Assembly: GCA_030549495.1 (NCBI GenBank)
Contig: JAUIRK010000185.1
Location: 186,001-250,000 of the forward strand
From: Nectonema munidae
Lineage: Eukaryota > Nematomorpha > Nectonematoida > Nectonematidae
DNA: 64,000 nt
Direction of reading: 5' to 3'
Shown here: piece after piece, positions 11,284-24,109 of the stretch
How positions within the stretch are numbered: position 1 is the stretch's first letter
How the letters are laid out: every line of letters starts with the position of its first letter
Notes under the pieces: generated by a model
What the model was told of the DNA's origin: nothing
The model's input: only the letters and a program-made list of their open reading frames with translations
Databases searched by the model: none
Position numbers and translations under genes: made by a program

Positions 11284-13800
11284 GTTAAAAATAAATTTAA
11301 AGCTAGTTTAATTCAACTACATTTTGATTTACTTGATATTCCTAAAGCTTTGTTAGGTATCCTATCTAATATTCTCAGCGAGGCCAATTTTTCGTCAGTA
11401 GAGGCAGTCCTAAGCCACGCCTTTGTTCACGTATATGAGCCCATGCCATTTTATGTCTCATGGTCAAAAATTTTATAAATGCAAAAAGTTTGAAGCCTAA
11501 AACTTTTACACAGTGGGAGAAAATTCCTCTAAAATCTTGCAATATTTCTCTAGATAAAGATAAAGATTACTAAATAATAACCTAATATTAAATTAAATTA
11601 AATTCATAATTTAAAGGTTAAATTACAAAATACCTATATACAAAAGTTTTATACTCGTTTTCTTCGAAACTTAATATATAAAATTAGTTCATATTTTCTA
11701 AATTATATCTATTTTTTCAATTAATAAAGTTTAACTGATATAACCAACGAATAATTTAAAAATTTTACAAGTTTTTTTTATAAGGATTACATTAGAAAAT
11801 ATTTAGAATAATAACGCTCTACTAACTTATAACTGAACTAACAAAGTAATTAACTAACTAGCATATGTTAATATAACTAAAGTTAATCTAAATTAAGAAA
11901 ATTTGGGCATAAAGATATATTTGAGCTCGAACTGTCTGTGTGTGTGTAACAATCTGTTATAATCAGCTTTTCATAACAAAATATTTCAAAATGTAGACTA
12001 GAGGTTGTGCTTTCAAATAACAAAAATCAATTTTTATTAGGTTGTTAGGAAAATCAAATTTTGAGTACCTAAATTTCTTATAAGTTTCTTAATTTTTAAA
12101 GTCTTGTTCTAAATTTTTTGGATATCATGTTTATGCGCTCAAACATTAAGCTTTGCTTACTTTCAACATATTTTGACCACTATTGCACTAAATAAAAGGT
12201 TGCTAAAACGTGGCTAGGAATAATTCTAACGAGAAAATATCTGGGGATTATTATAGTTGTACTTTTTTGGTAAAATTGAAAACAAAGCGTTCGCTGTCTT
12301 TTTTCGCTCATTCATGTTAAAAAATGAAGTAAGCAAAAACCGAAAAGGTAAAAAAAACTTGATATGAAAGTAAATTAAGAATGAAATTTCAGACTGTTTG
12401 TTTGAAAATAATTGAAAACTAATCAAGGTATACTAAATTTATATGGAAAATGATCCGAATCGCAATACACTGACTAACTTATCAAACTGGATAACATCTC
12501 TCGCTTACTACAAAAACAAAAAAAACCACGCGACTATTACTCGATGTAACTCTTTCATGATGACCCATATTTTTCTTGCTTGTATACTATTATTATCCAC
12601 ATAAATAATAATCAATAGAGAATGAAAAAAAAATATTGTACAAAGTTTGAATCATATATCTTTGAATAGTAGAAATTTCTTAACTTTAATGGAGAATAAA
12701 TACTGGTTAATTATTAACTAGTATTTTATAAAAAAAAATTATATATGTGTCAAAAATTACATAACTTGATTGAATTATGATCTAAACGGGTACTTTTTCG
12801 ACTAAAAATGCAGTTTTCTCACTCAGAAACATAAAAAAAAGAAATTTATTTCTAAAATCAAGAAAACTAAGATTACATCGCTAAGCTTATAAAAAACTAT
12901 TAACAATAAAAATAATTAACAAATTATAAAATTAATTAACTAACCAACCATCTTGCTTTCTTCTTTATTAAAACCCTAAAATTTCTCTTATTTTGGTTGA
13001 GTTTTCTTGGAATAGATGAAGCCCCCTTAATTTTTATATGATAAGTGATAACTAGTATAAATAAAATTCTTTTTTATTTATTATTTTTCAAAATATTAAA
13101 ATTAAACGTTTAATGAAAATATTAAAAAATTTGTAGTTTTTACTTTACTCTACATCAATTATTTATTAAGGCTAAAATTGAAGCGAGTTATCAAAAATAT
13201 ATATTACAAAATAACATGTAAATTAAATTTCAGTAACAAGCTTCAAAATGAAACCATTGATTATAATTATTACTCTTTCAAAATAGCAAATTATTTCTTC
13301 AATTTTGATTTGAATTTTTCTGTGTCTTGAGTGAAAATCAGAAAATAGGCCTCTGATGGATAAATCACACGACTTCAACTAAATCGTGCAACAGAGGGGT
13401 ATGATGACAAAATCTCGCGAAGTCTCTTGACTGGTTGGCAGATTCGTTTCTACTAATTTTATTCGCCTTTTATTTCACCGCTCTGTTATGCAGTTTACTC
13501 TCTTTACAGTCAGCCTTTTTATGAGTCGCATGACTTCTGTGTTTCACATTGAGTGAATTTTGCTGCAGAGTGCTATGATGAAAACATAGTTCTTTTTCCT
13601 AGTTTTCCCAAAATTGACGTTGATTTATGATATTTCTTTTTTAAATGAGATCTGTTCATTGCTTTAATCGCTTTTTCAACTTTTTTCTTTAAAAATTCGT
13701 TTTTTTTTGCAACTTATGTTAAACAAACATAAGGAACTTACTCTCAGTGACAAAATAAATTTTAATGCGAGTACGCATAATAGACAATGAAAACAACATT
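11284..13800. other. Noncoding AT-rich DNA
   Basis: No gene is seen. Degenerate runs of ACTAACTAA-type repeats occur near 11815-11890 and 12930-12950. Confidence 0.4.
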
Positions 13801-13813
13801 CTAAAAAGGAAAA

Positions 13814-14848
13814 ATGATTATATTTCTGCTTATGAAAAAGAGTAATTCGAAAAGAAAACGCATTTGTAACAATGAAAGCAACAATTTGGATGAAAAAATT
13901 TTAATGTCGTTTCAATATGCACATTCAAAGAATATTCCTGTTATTGGACCACTATTACAAGAAAAAGCTCTGAAAATTGCAAGTAAATTAAAAATTCAAA
14001 ATTTTAAAGCATCAAATGGAAGGTTAGCTAAATTTTAAAAGCGTTGTAATAATGTCTTTATCAAAGTTTGTGGAAAGCTGCCGATATGGACAAAAATACT
14101 GTGGATGAATGGAAAACAAACTGCCGGATATTCTGAAAGGATATTCAAGTAATGACGTTTTTAATATGGATGAAAGTGCCCTTTTTATCGTATTCTACCT
14201 GATAAAACTATCACATTCAAGTATTCATTTTGTGTATGCGGAAAACGTTCTAAATATCAAATTACTTTTGCATTATGTGTTAATGCCTTAGGAGAATTTG
14301 AACGTCTTTTTGTGATGCCAAACCACATTCCTTCAGGAACAGTTGCTTGTCCGTGATATGAAATTTTATTAAAAAAAAAGTGGGCAGTTAAATAGGTGTT
14401 CTGTGTTGTCATGGGTGTGTTTTGCAGAGAGGGTAGTGAGGCGATTCATTAAAATATTCTGAATTCTAATATTTTTCAAGAGTGGATATATGTTTTCAAC
14501 CGAAGAATGAAAATCCAAAATCTTCAAATCGCCTTGTTTTTAGATAATTCATCAGCACATCAATTTGGTAAGTATAATTTAAGTAATGTAAAACTTATCT
14601 TTTTGCCAGCTAATACAACTTCAATTTTACAACCTCCGGACGAAGGTATTTTTAATTCCGTTAAAATTAATTATCGAAAAAAACTTATTTTAAATGTTTC
14701 TGAAGTTGCCCGTTCTATAACGGTTTTAGATGCACGCCATTGGCTATCTGGTTCCATCCAAATAGTACAAGCTTCAACAGTGATGAAATGTTTTTCTAAA
14801 TCTGGAATTAATTTTTATGATTTCAATTTGATCTACAATAAAATGTAA
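13814..14848 (+). pseudogene. Tigger (pogo) transposase fossil, DDE type
   Basis: The N-terminal part (13814-14038) matches the CENP-B-type DNA-binding domain of Tigger transposases: HSKNIPVIGPLLQEKALKIA followed by KIQNFKASNGRL. The stop after RLAKF falls inside that domain. The catalytic DDE part follows in pieces: NMDESALF near 14166-14190 (first Asp), ALFLDNSSAHQ near 14531-14563 (second Asp), and ILQPPDEGIF near 14625-14655 (third Asp region, usually PLDQG or PLDEG). The intervening segment matches in a different frame, so the gene carries several stops and frameshifts. It would have encoded a cut-and-paste transposase with TA target preference. Terminal inverted repeats were not identified. 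Confidence 0.8.
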
Positions 14849-17800
14849 GTAAGTATTTCATAATGTTGTCATTTAGATACTTTTCATTTCAAAATTATAA
14901 CTAATCAGTTACTTCCTTATGTTCTTACAAAGAATGTTAGCTGGGATATTTTGTATAAATAAATTCAGCATACAATACTTACATGTTTGTACAGATGTTA
15001 TTTTGAAAAGAGCTTTATTTCTTTCAGGTCATTTTGACTACGTTCGCTATGCTCTTGAATGTTACAACTTAAAAATTTTCAACTATAACATCTAAGTTTT
15101 TAGTTTTGAGAAGTTTTATTAAAATATGTATTTCTGGAGACCACAGATTAGCTTATCAATCCTCTTACTTACTTTCGCAAACATGGAAAGTCAAAAAGTA
15201 TATAAGTCAAGGTAAGCAATAATAACATATCAGTGTATATAAAATGTATACTAACAATGTAAATACTTGTATATATACATTAGGTCTAAGTATAATAGAG
15301 TATACTTTTATCTACATATTCCTTGAAATAACTCTTACCCTTCTTATAACAATCGGTGAATGTGATTATGACTAGTATTAGAATACTATTAAAAAGCATT
15401 ATTACACGACAATAAAAAAATTTTGTTGTGAACTTCAAACAAAGTGACTTTGCGATATCAGCATGCTCTCTCCTCATCTTAGCCTTTCTCTTTAAAACAG
15501 GTTATTTTAATTCTTTTCATGTTTTCTTTGAAAATCGTTGCACATTTGTGGTAAATAATTCTTACGCGTACTTTTGAGTAGTATTTAGCTAGTTCGTTAT
15601 TTCTGCTTTTTATGTAAAATTTTGGGTCCTGCGCATAAATTTTTTATCCAAAGAAAGTATAGTTTCACTTTTATAGCATTTTCATTGTTTCAGAAAATAG
15701 GAATTCGGATAAAGAGTCATCTCTGTATACATAAGAAAAATAAGTGTTTTTGTATATCAATGTAAAAAAGGTTTGAAATATCACTACTCTCTGTGATTTG
15801 GCAAAAAAAATAGAGTTAAGTTTTAAAAAAGGATCAATATATATATCATATCTTATCTTTCTAATAAATGGCTATATTATTATCTTTCTAATATATCAGA
15901 ACGTAATGAAATATATTAGAAGATATAAGATATATTTAGATATCAAATATTGGATTTTTTTTATATATTCCTTTAATTTATTTAAACCAAAGATATTAAC
16001 TTATATGAATTTAACTTAAATAAAACTTTAAAGTTGGAAAACTTTTAAGGTTAATCATGTCATCAAGAGATTAATATTTCAAAGGATTGTTATTTTCTCA
16101 AAGTGAAAGGTATACATTTATTTTGAAATTTGAGTTATACATTTAAGACTATAATTTTTAGCCAATGAGTGTAAGAGCGTTGGGACAAACAAACTTGGAA
16201 CGTGTTGTTCTGATTGTTTAATTTTAAGAGATAAAAAATATTCATTCAGAAAGTTTAAGATCAATCAGATCTAAGTTACACTTTATAAAAATGAATAAAT
16301 GAATTGAAAGTAAAGGAATAAAATGAAATCAAAGAGTAAGATTCCATTTCTACACGATATATAGATGAAAAATACATTAAAATCAAAACCATATCGCTTT
16401 TAATTTTAATATACATTCAGGTACCTCTACGAAAAAAACCGTTATTACAATATTCTTAATTTATATAATCACTAATTAAATATGCAAAATTTAAAACACA
16501 AGATAGTCTAAATTCAGTTATAATTAAAAAAATAATCACTTTTGATGCTGCGAAAGAGATGAATTTGGAAAGAATTTAGAGTACTATTAGTTGAAACAAA
16601 GTTTAAGTTAACCAAAATTGCTACATTAAACGCTTAACCTTAACTAAAGTTCAAGTCTAAATAAAAATATAATATTAAAAGTCTATATTAATAGACTTAA
16701 TATAATTAATTAATTAAATTTAATATAATTAATATATATAATTAATATAATTTAAAAGTCTAATATTAATTTCTTTTGATAGTTATATATTATTAGTATA
16801 CATATTTATTATTGTACTTTGAAAAAATGCTTTGTTTATACGTTTTCATTTTCATTGATATAAACCATTACATTCATAGTGTCATTTATCAAGGCACTAA
16901 AAGTTTTGTAGTGAAACTCATTATGACCTTTAAATAGTGAAATTATTTAACAAGATTTTCCAAAATAAAATCTGATTTGTAAAATTTTTTAAAGCATCAG
17001 TTTCAAGAAGCACACAATATTTTTATCTAAATGTAAGTACTTTGTTAATAACAATAGTTTGACACATTATTTTTAAATATTTCAACTAAGAGATTTCAAT
17101 TGAAATGATTTTTAATAAAGTAATACTACAAACAGAGCTGAGACCAACACTGATGTCTTAATTAAAGAAATGAATCAATTATTGATTCATCATGATCTCC
17201 GTATTTTAGATGTGAAAGGAATAAAGAGGTGTTTACAAGAAAATTTTGCGTTAATACGAATTCAAAGTTTTATCCATCTTTATAAAGGCAATACTTTGGG
17301 TGAATATTTAAAAATATTTATATACTCTGAAGTCTAAAAAATCATTTAGTGAAGTAATTAAAGTTATAAATGATAAATTTAATATATAAAAAATATTGGA
17401 AAATCATTATTTATATTCATCCGTGGAATCAATGTTGTCGTTTCTTCATAACAACTTCCTTCACTAAGTTTAAAGAAATATCGCACAGTGCAAATCACTT
17501 TGAACTTCCAATCGATATGTCGTTGGAAATTGAATCATATATTTCAGATTTATTTTTTTTTGTTACAAAGATATATTTTGATAACTATATTGAAAATTGG
17601 CAAACTGAAAATTAACTACAATATGTTTTTTTAATACTTTAAATAAACTATCTGTATGTTCATTTTGTTTTTTCCAGCTTTTCCTAAGCCCCATTTGACA
17701 AGCACGTCACACAGTTCACAAACATAAATATCTTTTTTTATTTATTTATATTTAAAAAGATATGATCTTCTTTCTCATCTAAAAAAGAAGAAATAATCAA

Positions 17801-17881
17801 GTAAATGTGAGTAAGGGCTTTTAAAATGAATGTATTATGGAAAATGTTTTAATTGTGATTTACATATAATACCTTCTTTAG
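14849..17881. other. Noncoding AT-rich DNA upstream of the first visible navigator exon
   Basis: No gene is assigned. Around 17130-17340 a + strand frame with KEMNQLLIHHDLRI and KGIKRCLQENF looks coding-like but matches no family I recognise, and it decays soon after. The polypyrimidine run ACCTTCTTTAG at 17871-17881 is the acceptor of the next exon. Confidence 0.4.
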
Positions 17882-17999
17882 ATATATACAGATTGGGCGA
17901 ATCATTATTTGGAGAAAACAAAGAGGAAGAATTTAGTCTCAAATCTTCAAAGCGATTTAAGTAGTGGTGTTATACTAGCGGATATCATTGAAGCCATAA
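17882..17999 (+). CDS. NAV: Neuron navigator homologue, exon A (start of CH domain)
   Basis: The exon encodes IYTDWANHYLEKTKRKNLVS and then NLQSDLSSGVILADIIEAI. This is the first half of the calponin-homology domain of navigators, where vertebrate NAV2/NAV3 read IYTDWANHYLAKSGHKRLI. Navigators (UNC-53 in C. elegans, sickie in Drosophila) are microtubule plus-end-associated proteins that guide axon growth and cell migration. Their single N-terminal CH domain links to actin regulators, and a C-terminal AAA ATPase domain is expected far downstream. The acceptor is TTCTTTAG at 17874-17881 and the donor GTAAGC at 18000. The exon starts in phase 0 and ends in phase 1. The initiator Met must lie upstream. 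The seven exons listed join into about 287 codons without a stop, which strongly supports one live gene. Confidence 0.9.
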
Positions 18000-19549
18000 G
18001 TAAGCATTTTTGTAAAGAGCTTAATATATACTGTTCATTCAATGATAGAATGCGAAATATTAATTTGTTGTTTCAGTTAATTTCTGGAAGTTATAAAAAT
18101 ATTGTTCATTGATAAATAAATTTCCTCACCATAAATTATATTATTATTATTATATCTACTCAAAATGTAAAACTGTTCAACTATTCCAGATTTTTTTGGA
18201 AGATATGTTACGTTAAGTACAAGTTATTTTAAATAACAAAAATATGAAGATATAATTTTTGTCTTTTGAACGATTTGAAATATGCACTTTGGGAAAATTT
18301 AAATATAAATGTCTTTCTAAGTTGGCAGGACGTAAACAAGATGTGGAACTTCTGAATACCTGACTTATCAATACTCTGACCAATTCCTATTTGAAAAAAT
18401 CTTCATAGAAAACAAAGCTAAATCATTTCTTTACTGAATATGGAATTTTATGATAGCATTCTCAATATAAAATCACTTAATCATATGCATGCTCGTTAAT
18501 CCAATTTCCTTTTAACTATATGAGCAAACATTCTTAGAAATATTTGTATGGTTGAAAAAATCTACTCTTCTTAAGACAACATTAATAGACTAGTGATATA
18601 TTCCCTTCCATTCTTTAATGTTTTTTTAACTTGAAAAGAAAAAGATTAAAATGATTATTGTTATAGTTTTACAATTCCACAATATACTATATAATAGTAA
18701 GTTGGTTTAGCGTGCTTATTTTAGTTAGTATGATATATAATAGACGTATGTCTTGAACAGAAATTTAGTAAGATAATGGAACACAAGTGCCACATAGTAT
18801 AAAAATAATCTGCTTTAAGATATAAAACTTCTTCAAGAGATAAGCAGACTATTAGTTTTGAAAACGTGGCCGTTTATAATAACTCTTTGACATCCAGAAA
18901 TTTTTAAGACTAATCGTCTTCTTTTCGATGACATTTTATATATTTTAAACAGCTGATTTATTTTAGTTGACCATAATTAAGAGTTGATTTTGAGCAATTT
19001 TTTCACTCACTAATGTTTATTCGTATTGCATATGTATGATATGAACTACGAAAAGAGAACATGTTTGCAGCGAAAATGTGAATTTCGCGCATTTATTTAC
19101 ACGTTATTGATAAATCATCAATTTATATATATGTTTATATACCCACTCATAAAAGTTTTAAGCTATGTCCGGGTATGACTAAAATGTGCCGACTAAAGAT
19201 CAGATGTGCCGAATAGCTGAAAATAAATTATTTTGAGATCAGTTTTACAAATAATATTAGTATATATTTTATTTAGTTGAAAAATTATACTTTTTTGATG
19301 AGTAAAATTTTTTTTGTTTAAATTTTGATGATTTATAACATTTTTGTTATTTTTTTAAATTTTTTAACACAAGTTTACTCCAGTTCCTTATTTAAAATTT
19401 TTATTCCGTTATTTTCCGTGAATTCTAATTTTGAGTATCAGTTTTATTTTATAAATTTTTTAACTAATTAAAAATCTTCTTTTTAGTTTTGTCTTTTTTT
19501 TCTTTTTTTTGATTTGGAAATTTTCAAAATCTAGAAAAAAGGTTTAGAC

Positions 19550-20563
19550 CAGAGTTTCCCAACTTTTGATGGCTAATGGCCCCACCGAGTTACTTAAGAC
19601 TCGTGGCCCTCTGCCCTTCAACAAAAAAACGCAGATTTTCTTATGTTGTTTATTCAGTCACTCTAAAATTATATATCAAAATTAAAATTTTTCTGAACAA
19701 TACAATCAATGAGACACTTATTGTTGGGCTCGTGTGACGAGGCCTTTTATGTTTGGCTCCGTCTTGGACACAGCAAGGCAAATATCATTCCCAACATCAA
19801 GACGGTTTCTAAACTTCGTTTTAATGGTCGCCAGGTCAGAAATTCCACATTCGCAAAGGTATGTTGTGGCGAATTGAATGAGCATTACGGGTGTTTTTTT
19901 GCTGAGTAGAGGATATGCATCCTTAACAGACAACCAGAAGCTGGAGAGGTCTTCTCTGTTACTGGAGGCCAGCTTCATTGCTTTTAAAACCTTTAACTCT
20001 ACCAGCTCCTCATCTTCGTTTTCAGTAGGTTCAGTTGAATTGGTCTCTGTGCCATGGAGCACAATTGACATTTTAAATATAAACCAAAAATTGAAAGATT
20101 AGGAACACAATTGAAATTTTAAATATAAACAAAGTGGTGCTGATAAGCAATCAAAAAGTTATAATTTAATATAGTGGACAAGTTTAGGTAAAAAACTTTA
20201 TTGATGAATACACAATTATTTAACCAGATTTGATATTTCTCCTCCTCAAGTCTTCTTAAGGAGAGGTAGAAGTAAGAAATTATCTCATATTATATTTCTT
20301 ACTCATATACTTCTCTCTCTCTAGTAGGCGAAATATCACCTTCCGATTAAGTATTTGTGTTTCCTCAATAAAGTCTTTTACTTAAACTTATTTACAAAAT
20401 TTTAAAAACTATCATATAAATGATCCGAAAGGTGTCTGTGTTTGAATCAAGAAAAGAATAAGACATGCTACTAGTTGTTTATAAACATTTTATAACAACT
20501 TTTTCCTTTTAAGAATTAGAAAACATCCCGTTTCTGCGCTATCACAGTCTTTGAGAAACACTG
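19550..20563 (-). mobile_element. hAT element with TIRs and TCTAGA-type TSD
   Basis: The termini are CAGAGTTTCCCAA at the left and TTGAGAAACACTG at the right, an inverted pair. The flanks GTTTAGAC (19542-19549) and CTCTAGGC (20564-20571) are diverged copies of an nTCTAGAn-like 8-bp target duplication. At about 1 kb it is far shorter than an autonomous hAT and keeps only a C-terminal transposase segment, so it is internally deleted. It is antisense inside navigator intron 1. Confidence 0.8.
19718..20071 (-). pseudogene. hAT transposase C-terminal (dimerisation) fragment
   Basis: The frame reads FWLSVKDAYPLLSKK, then QFATTYLCECGISDLATIKT and KFRNRLDVGNDICLAV. This is the hAT C-terminal dimerisation region of SCAND3/ZBED5-like transposases, where the usual form is PFATTYLCEAGFSALATIKT. 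The catalytic core is absent, so it is a remnant without activity. It ends in QQ* just inside the left terminal repeat. Confidence 0.85.
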
Positions 20564-21898
20564 CTCTAGGCATATCGAGAAAAAATGGACTGTCATGATT
20601 TATACTTTTTTCAAGATCAAAATTTAATAATTTATGAATTTTGTATACATCATAAATAAATACCGTTACATCGACATAATTACATAAAAATTTGAAATGA
20701 CTCTTCTTTAAAAGTTTATTATTCACTTCACGTTCCAAATTCTTTGAAACATTTCCATTACTTACAATTATGGATTATCACTTTTAAATACACTTTGATA
20801 GATGAATTGAAAATAATGTCAATAAAAATCAAGACTTCTTACAAACACTCTCTTAGTTAAACTTTTTATTTCTTCTTCTCTCTCTCTCCCTCGCTCTCTC
20901 TCAAAAAGTGCGCACGCTCAATGATTTATAGCGTAATTGAGGTAATTAGGATAATTTCACTCTACTCAAATGAACAAAGCTGGCAGCCTATACACGTAAT
21001 AGTGGTGTTAATCGTCTTCGCTGAGTTGTTTTAATCATGCGATTTTATAACCAAGGTTTTCACGTAAGCAAGGGGACAGCAGTTCAGAAGCGTTTTTGTC
21101 CTTTTCTTTTCTGAATAAATCCTTTTTCTTTTTTCTTCTTTTAAATTATTTATCATCTTCGAAAAAAAGAAATTATTCGTGTCAAATGAGAGTATGCTTT
21201 GCATACAAATTATTCTCTACATTAAAAGATTTCATTTGTAAAATTCAATTTACTGAAACTGTTGCAGCCGTTTACATAAAGGCGCGCGGCTTCTATAGGA
21301 TAACGTTACAGAACTTTTCATCAATGTGCAATTGTTTGAATGGACCCGTTGTCGGATAAGTGCTTTGTAAAAAAAATTAAAAAAATTGCTTATATAAATT
21401 ACTAAATATAATTTTAACATGCATTTCTTAAAATTGACTTCGAATCTTTTTAAATTGTTTTACAAATTATATGCATTCGCTTTTAATTTCTCTAGTTTAT
21501 GTAAACTTCTTTGGTCATCAGAGAAAGTTAGTTAGTTTGTCAACTAGTTAGTTATTTATTTTACTTAGTTAGTTTGTTAGTGTTATTTAATTATTTAGTT
21601 TATTACTAGGTTCTATTGAAATTTTCTCAATATTCAAATTTCCATGAATAAAGTTTCATTCCTGAATTAGGCAAATACATATAGAAATATGATCCTTAAA
21701 TAAGAGTATCTAAGAAGGGGAACTCATTAAGGGTTTTTCAGAAATCATCTTACATGTATGTATATAAGCTGAAATAACTAATTTATGTCGAAAATGTTGG
21801 ACTTGGCAAATTAAGCTTTAGCCAATTAGACCATGCAATTTTAGAATTAGCAATTTAAGAAGCGAAAAAGTGGAAATAGACAAACTGGAATGCTACTA

Positions 21899-22046
21899 AG
21901 GTAAAGGTACCAAAGGGTGTTTTCATCGAAAAGGCACAATCGCGCCGCTTGTATCGAACTATGAGGAAATCAGGCTTGATGGGGATCGAACCCAAGACCT
22001 TGAGTTATCGAATCCAGCATCCAACCAACCCTACTCATGCCCCCCT
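21899..22046 (-). repeat. tRNA-derived SINE (antisense)
   Basis: Read on the - strand it begins GGGGGCATGAGTAGG, has the B-box-like CTTGGGTTCGATCCC, and continues with CTCATAGTTCGAT to an end near GGTACCTTTACC. A second full copy lies at 56829-56975 and a diverged one at 2786-2925. The tRNA-like head and recurrence mark a SINE; a functional tRNA fold is not present. Confidence 0.75.
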
Positions 22047-22229
22047 AAAACGAAATATCTAAACATAAATGTATCGATAAAAAATAAACATGACCTAAAC
22101 TCAGAAAATAGATAAATGATAAAAATAAAATATCTATGTCAAAATGTTTCTATTTTACTTTTTCTTTTTTTTTGAAATATCCATGTGAAATTACATAATT
22201 TTTACATCCTTTTATTTTAATTTATTTAG

Positions 22230-22282
22230 CCAATGAACGAATAAAAGACATAAAAACAAAACCAAAAACAAATTCCGAAATG
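22230..22282 (+). CDS. NAV: Neuron navigator homologue, exon B (CH domain)
   Basis: The 53-bp exon starts in phase 1 and ends in phase 0. It encodes (T)NERIKDIKTKPKTNSEM, which aligns with ANEKVEDINGCPRSQSQM of vertebrate NAV2. The acceptor is ATTTAG and the donor GTAAGA. The Gly-Cys pair of the vertebrate loop is replaced by Thr-Lys. Confidence 0.88.
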
Positions 22283-22338
22283 GTAAGAATTTTTGAATAA
22301 AATGTTTTTCAAAAATGATACATTTAAATTTATTTTAG
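22283..22338 (+). other. Navigator intron 2 (56 bp, minimal)
   Basis: GTAAGA...TTTTAG. It is among the shortest introns expected for animals and sits in a gene whose other introns reach 24 kb. The reading frame continues cleanly across it (phase 0). Confidence 0.85.
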
Positions 22339-22411
22339 GTTGAAAATTTGGAAAAGTGTTTGGCATTTTTGCAAAGCAAAGAAATCAATGTTGAGAGTAT
22401 AAAAGCTAAAG
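22339..22411 (+). CDS. NAV: Neuron navigator homologue, exon C (CH domain)
   Basis: The 73-bp exon (phase 0 in, phase 1 out) encodes VENLEKCLAFLQSKEINVES then IKAK. It aligns with IENVDVCLSFLAARGVNVQG of vertebrate NAV2, the C-terminal helices of the CH domain. The acceptor is TATTTTAG at 22331-22338 and the donor GTAAGA at 22412. Confidence 0.88.
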
Positions 22412-24109
22412 GTAAGAGATTTTATTTAATTTTAAATGAAGGAATGACTTTTTTTTGATTTGATAATCAAAAAAAAATACGAAAACCTATATAACTTTAA
22501 TCAATTAATTTACCACTTCCATATTAATTTGGACGGTGCCTGCTCCAAAACACGTACATTTGCGAAAGTCTTATCATTCAATGCTTTCATCAACTCTCCT
22601 CTTTGTATTCAAAATATTAAAAAATGTTCAATTAAACTAATTCATATTTAGAAAGTTACTTATAACAATGGATAAATTTGGCTACAAAATTTTTTTTCCC
22701 AAATTGTTTTCAATTGATTTAGGATAATACTTTCCCGCTGAATCCGAATATGACATCCCTTTCATTGGATTAGGCGAGGTTTTTATAAGTTGCCTTAAAA
22801 AATAATCTGATTTTTTGACTAAATCGATTATTTTCTTAAGACACTGTAGGTTGATTTATGTTAATATAATTCTCATTCGAAATAGGTTTTAAGAGAAAAA
22901 ATCGTTTTCTATCTTATCGATTAAATGTTATGCGCATTACTGCAATAAATCGAATAGTAGACATCGATAAAGGTAAGTATATTTAAATTGACAGTTACAA
23001 GATCATTTTTCGAAATTCCGTTTGTTCGAACCTCTAGAATTCTCAGCAGCACGCATATTTCGCTTTAGATTCCAAAAGTAATCAGTAGGAACAAGTAAAG
23101 GTGACTTATAAACCTTTCAACTAACGACAACCTTAAAGAAGTTGACCTAAAAATTTATTTTATGATCACTTTTTCCAATAAATTATTAACATTAATTTTA
23201 AAGTAAGGTACGTTATTTAATAAAACTTTTTAATCAGTAAAATTTTCTTCCTTTTGTAAGTTTTGTTGGTTTAGAAATTAAGATTATAAATCAAACACAT
23301 CTTACATAAGAAAACTAGAAGGTTCGCTTTATCATTTAATTTTAAAGATTTAGCATAATATGAAATAAACAGACTCTTAACCCGTTTCTTAATTAAGATT
23401 TCTTCGTTAAATATTTTATTTCCTAACAACTGAATCTAGAGAAATCTTAAAGTGTTAAAACATTATTTTCTTATTTCCTTTATTGCTCCTTTTATAGGCA
23501 AGCTGTGTATTTATATGGAGCCTGTCCTGGGTATAGGCATTTTGAATAGTTTAATGGTGTCATACTTGGCGGCCTCATTTTTAAGTAAAGTCAAGTTTTC
23601 CTTTTTTATTTCTAACGATTTATGAGATCATCAATTAAATTATGTTTTACAATGAAAGAGTCAAAGATTTTAATTTATATTAAATATAAAAATGGAGTGA
23701 TCTATTTCTAAGTTCGTCTGTGAACTCTTCCATATACAAAAGCTCTTTCAAAACTGTTATTGGTAAATTTTAAATTTTTTTACAAAATCTAGTTTACTTA
23801 CAAAAGGTGGTAAATATATTAAATAAGCTTTTCATAAAATGTTGACTTTGTTTGACTTTTAACTCCCCTAGTAATTAGACTGCATTTCACAGGTTCTCAA
23901 TCTCTTTAACATCATGGTAAAATATTTCAGCCTACTCGTCGCTGATTCATCACAGATTATGTGAAAACTGTTACATATATAAGAATAATTATTATTGCAT
24001 TTTATTGATCATATTGCATCTAATGTTTCCGAAAGCAATTAGCATATTTGTACCAAGTTTGATTAGTTCTTTTTTTTTTGTTTCTGCCAGAAAAGTTATT
24101 CACGACTCA

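Larger units (their letters stand above)
18000..22229 (+). other. Navigator intron 1 (4.2 kb)
   Basis: GT...AG boundaries are seen. It contains the hAT remnant at 19550-20563 and an antisense SINE at 21899-22046. The frames at 19709-20102 on the + strand are shadows of the hAT transposase. The open frame at 21096-21359 has no recognised motif. Confidence 0.75.

Noticed and set aside
17130-17615. Coding-like frames as earlier navigator exons
   Set aside because: Peptides such as KGIKRCLQENF do not resemble the navigator N-terminus, and the frames break repeatedly without splice sites.
21096-21359. 87-codon frame as an upstream navigator exon or small gene
   Set aside because: No motif is seen, the Phe/Leu/Lys-rich start is typical of AT-rich noncoding DNA, and it lies between two phase-compatible exons.
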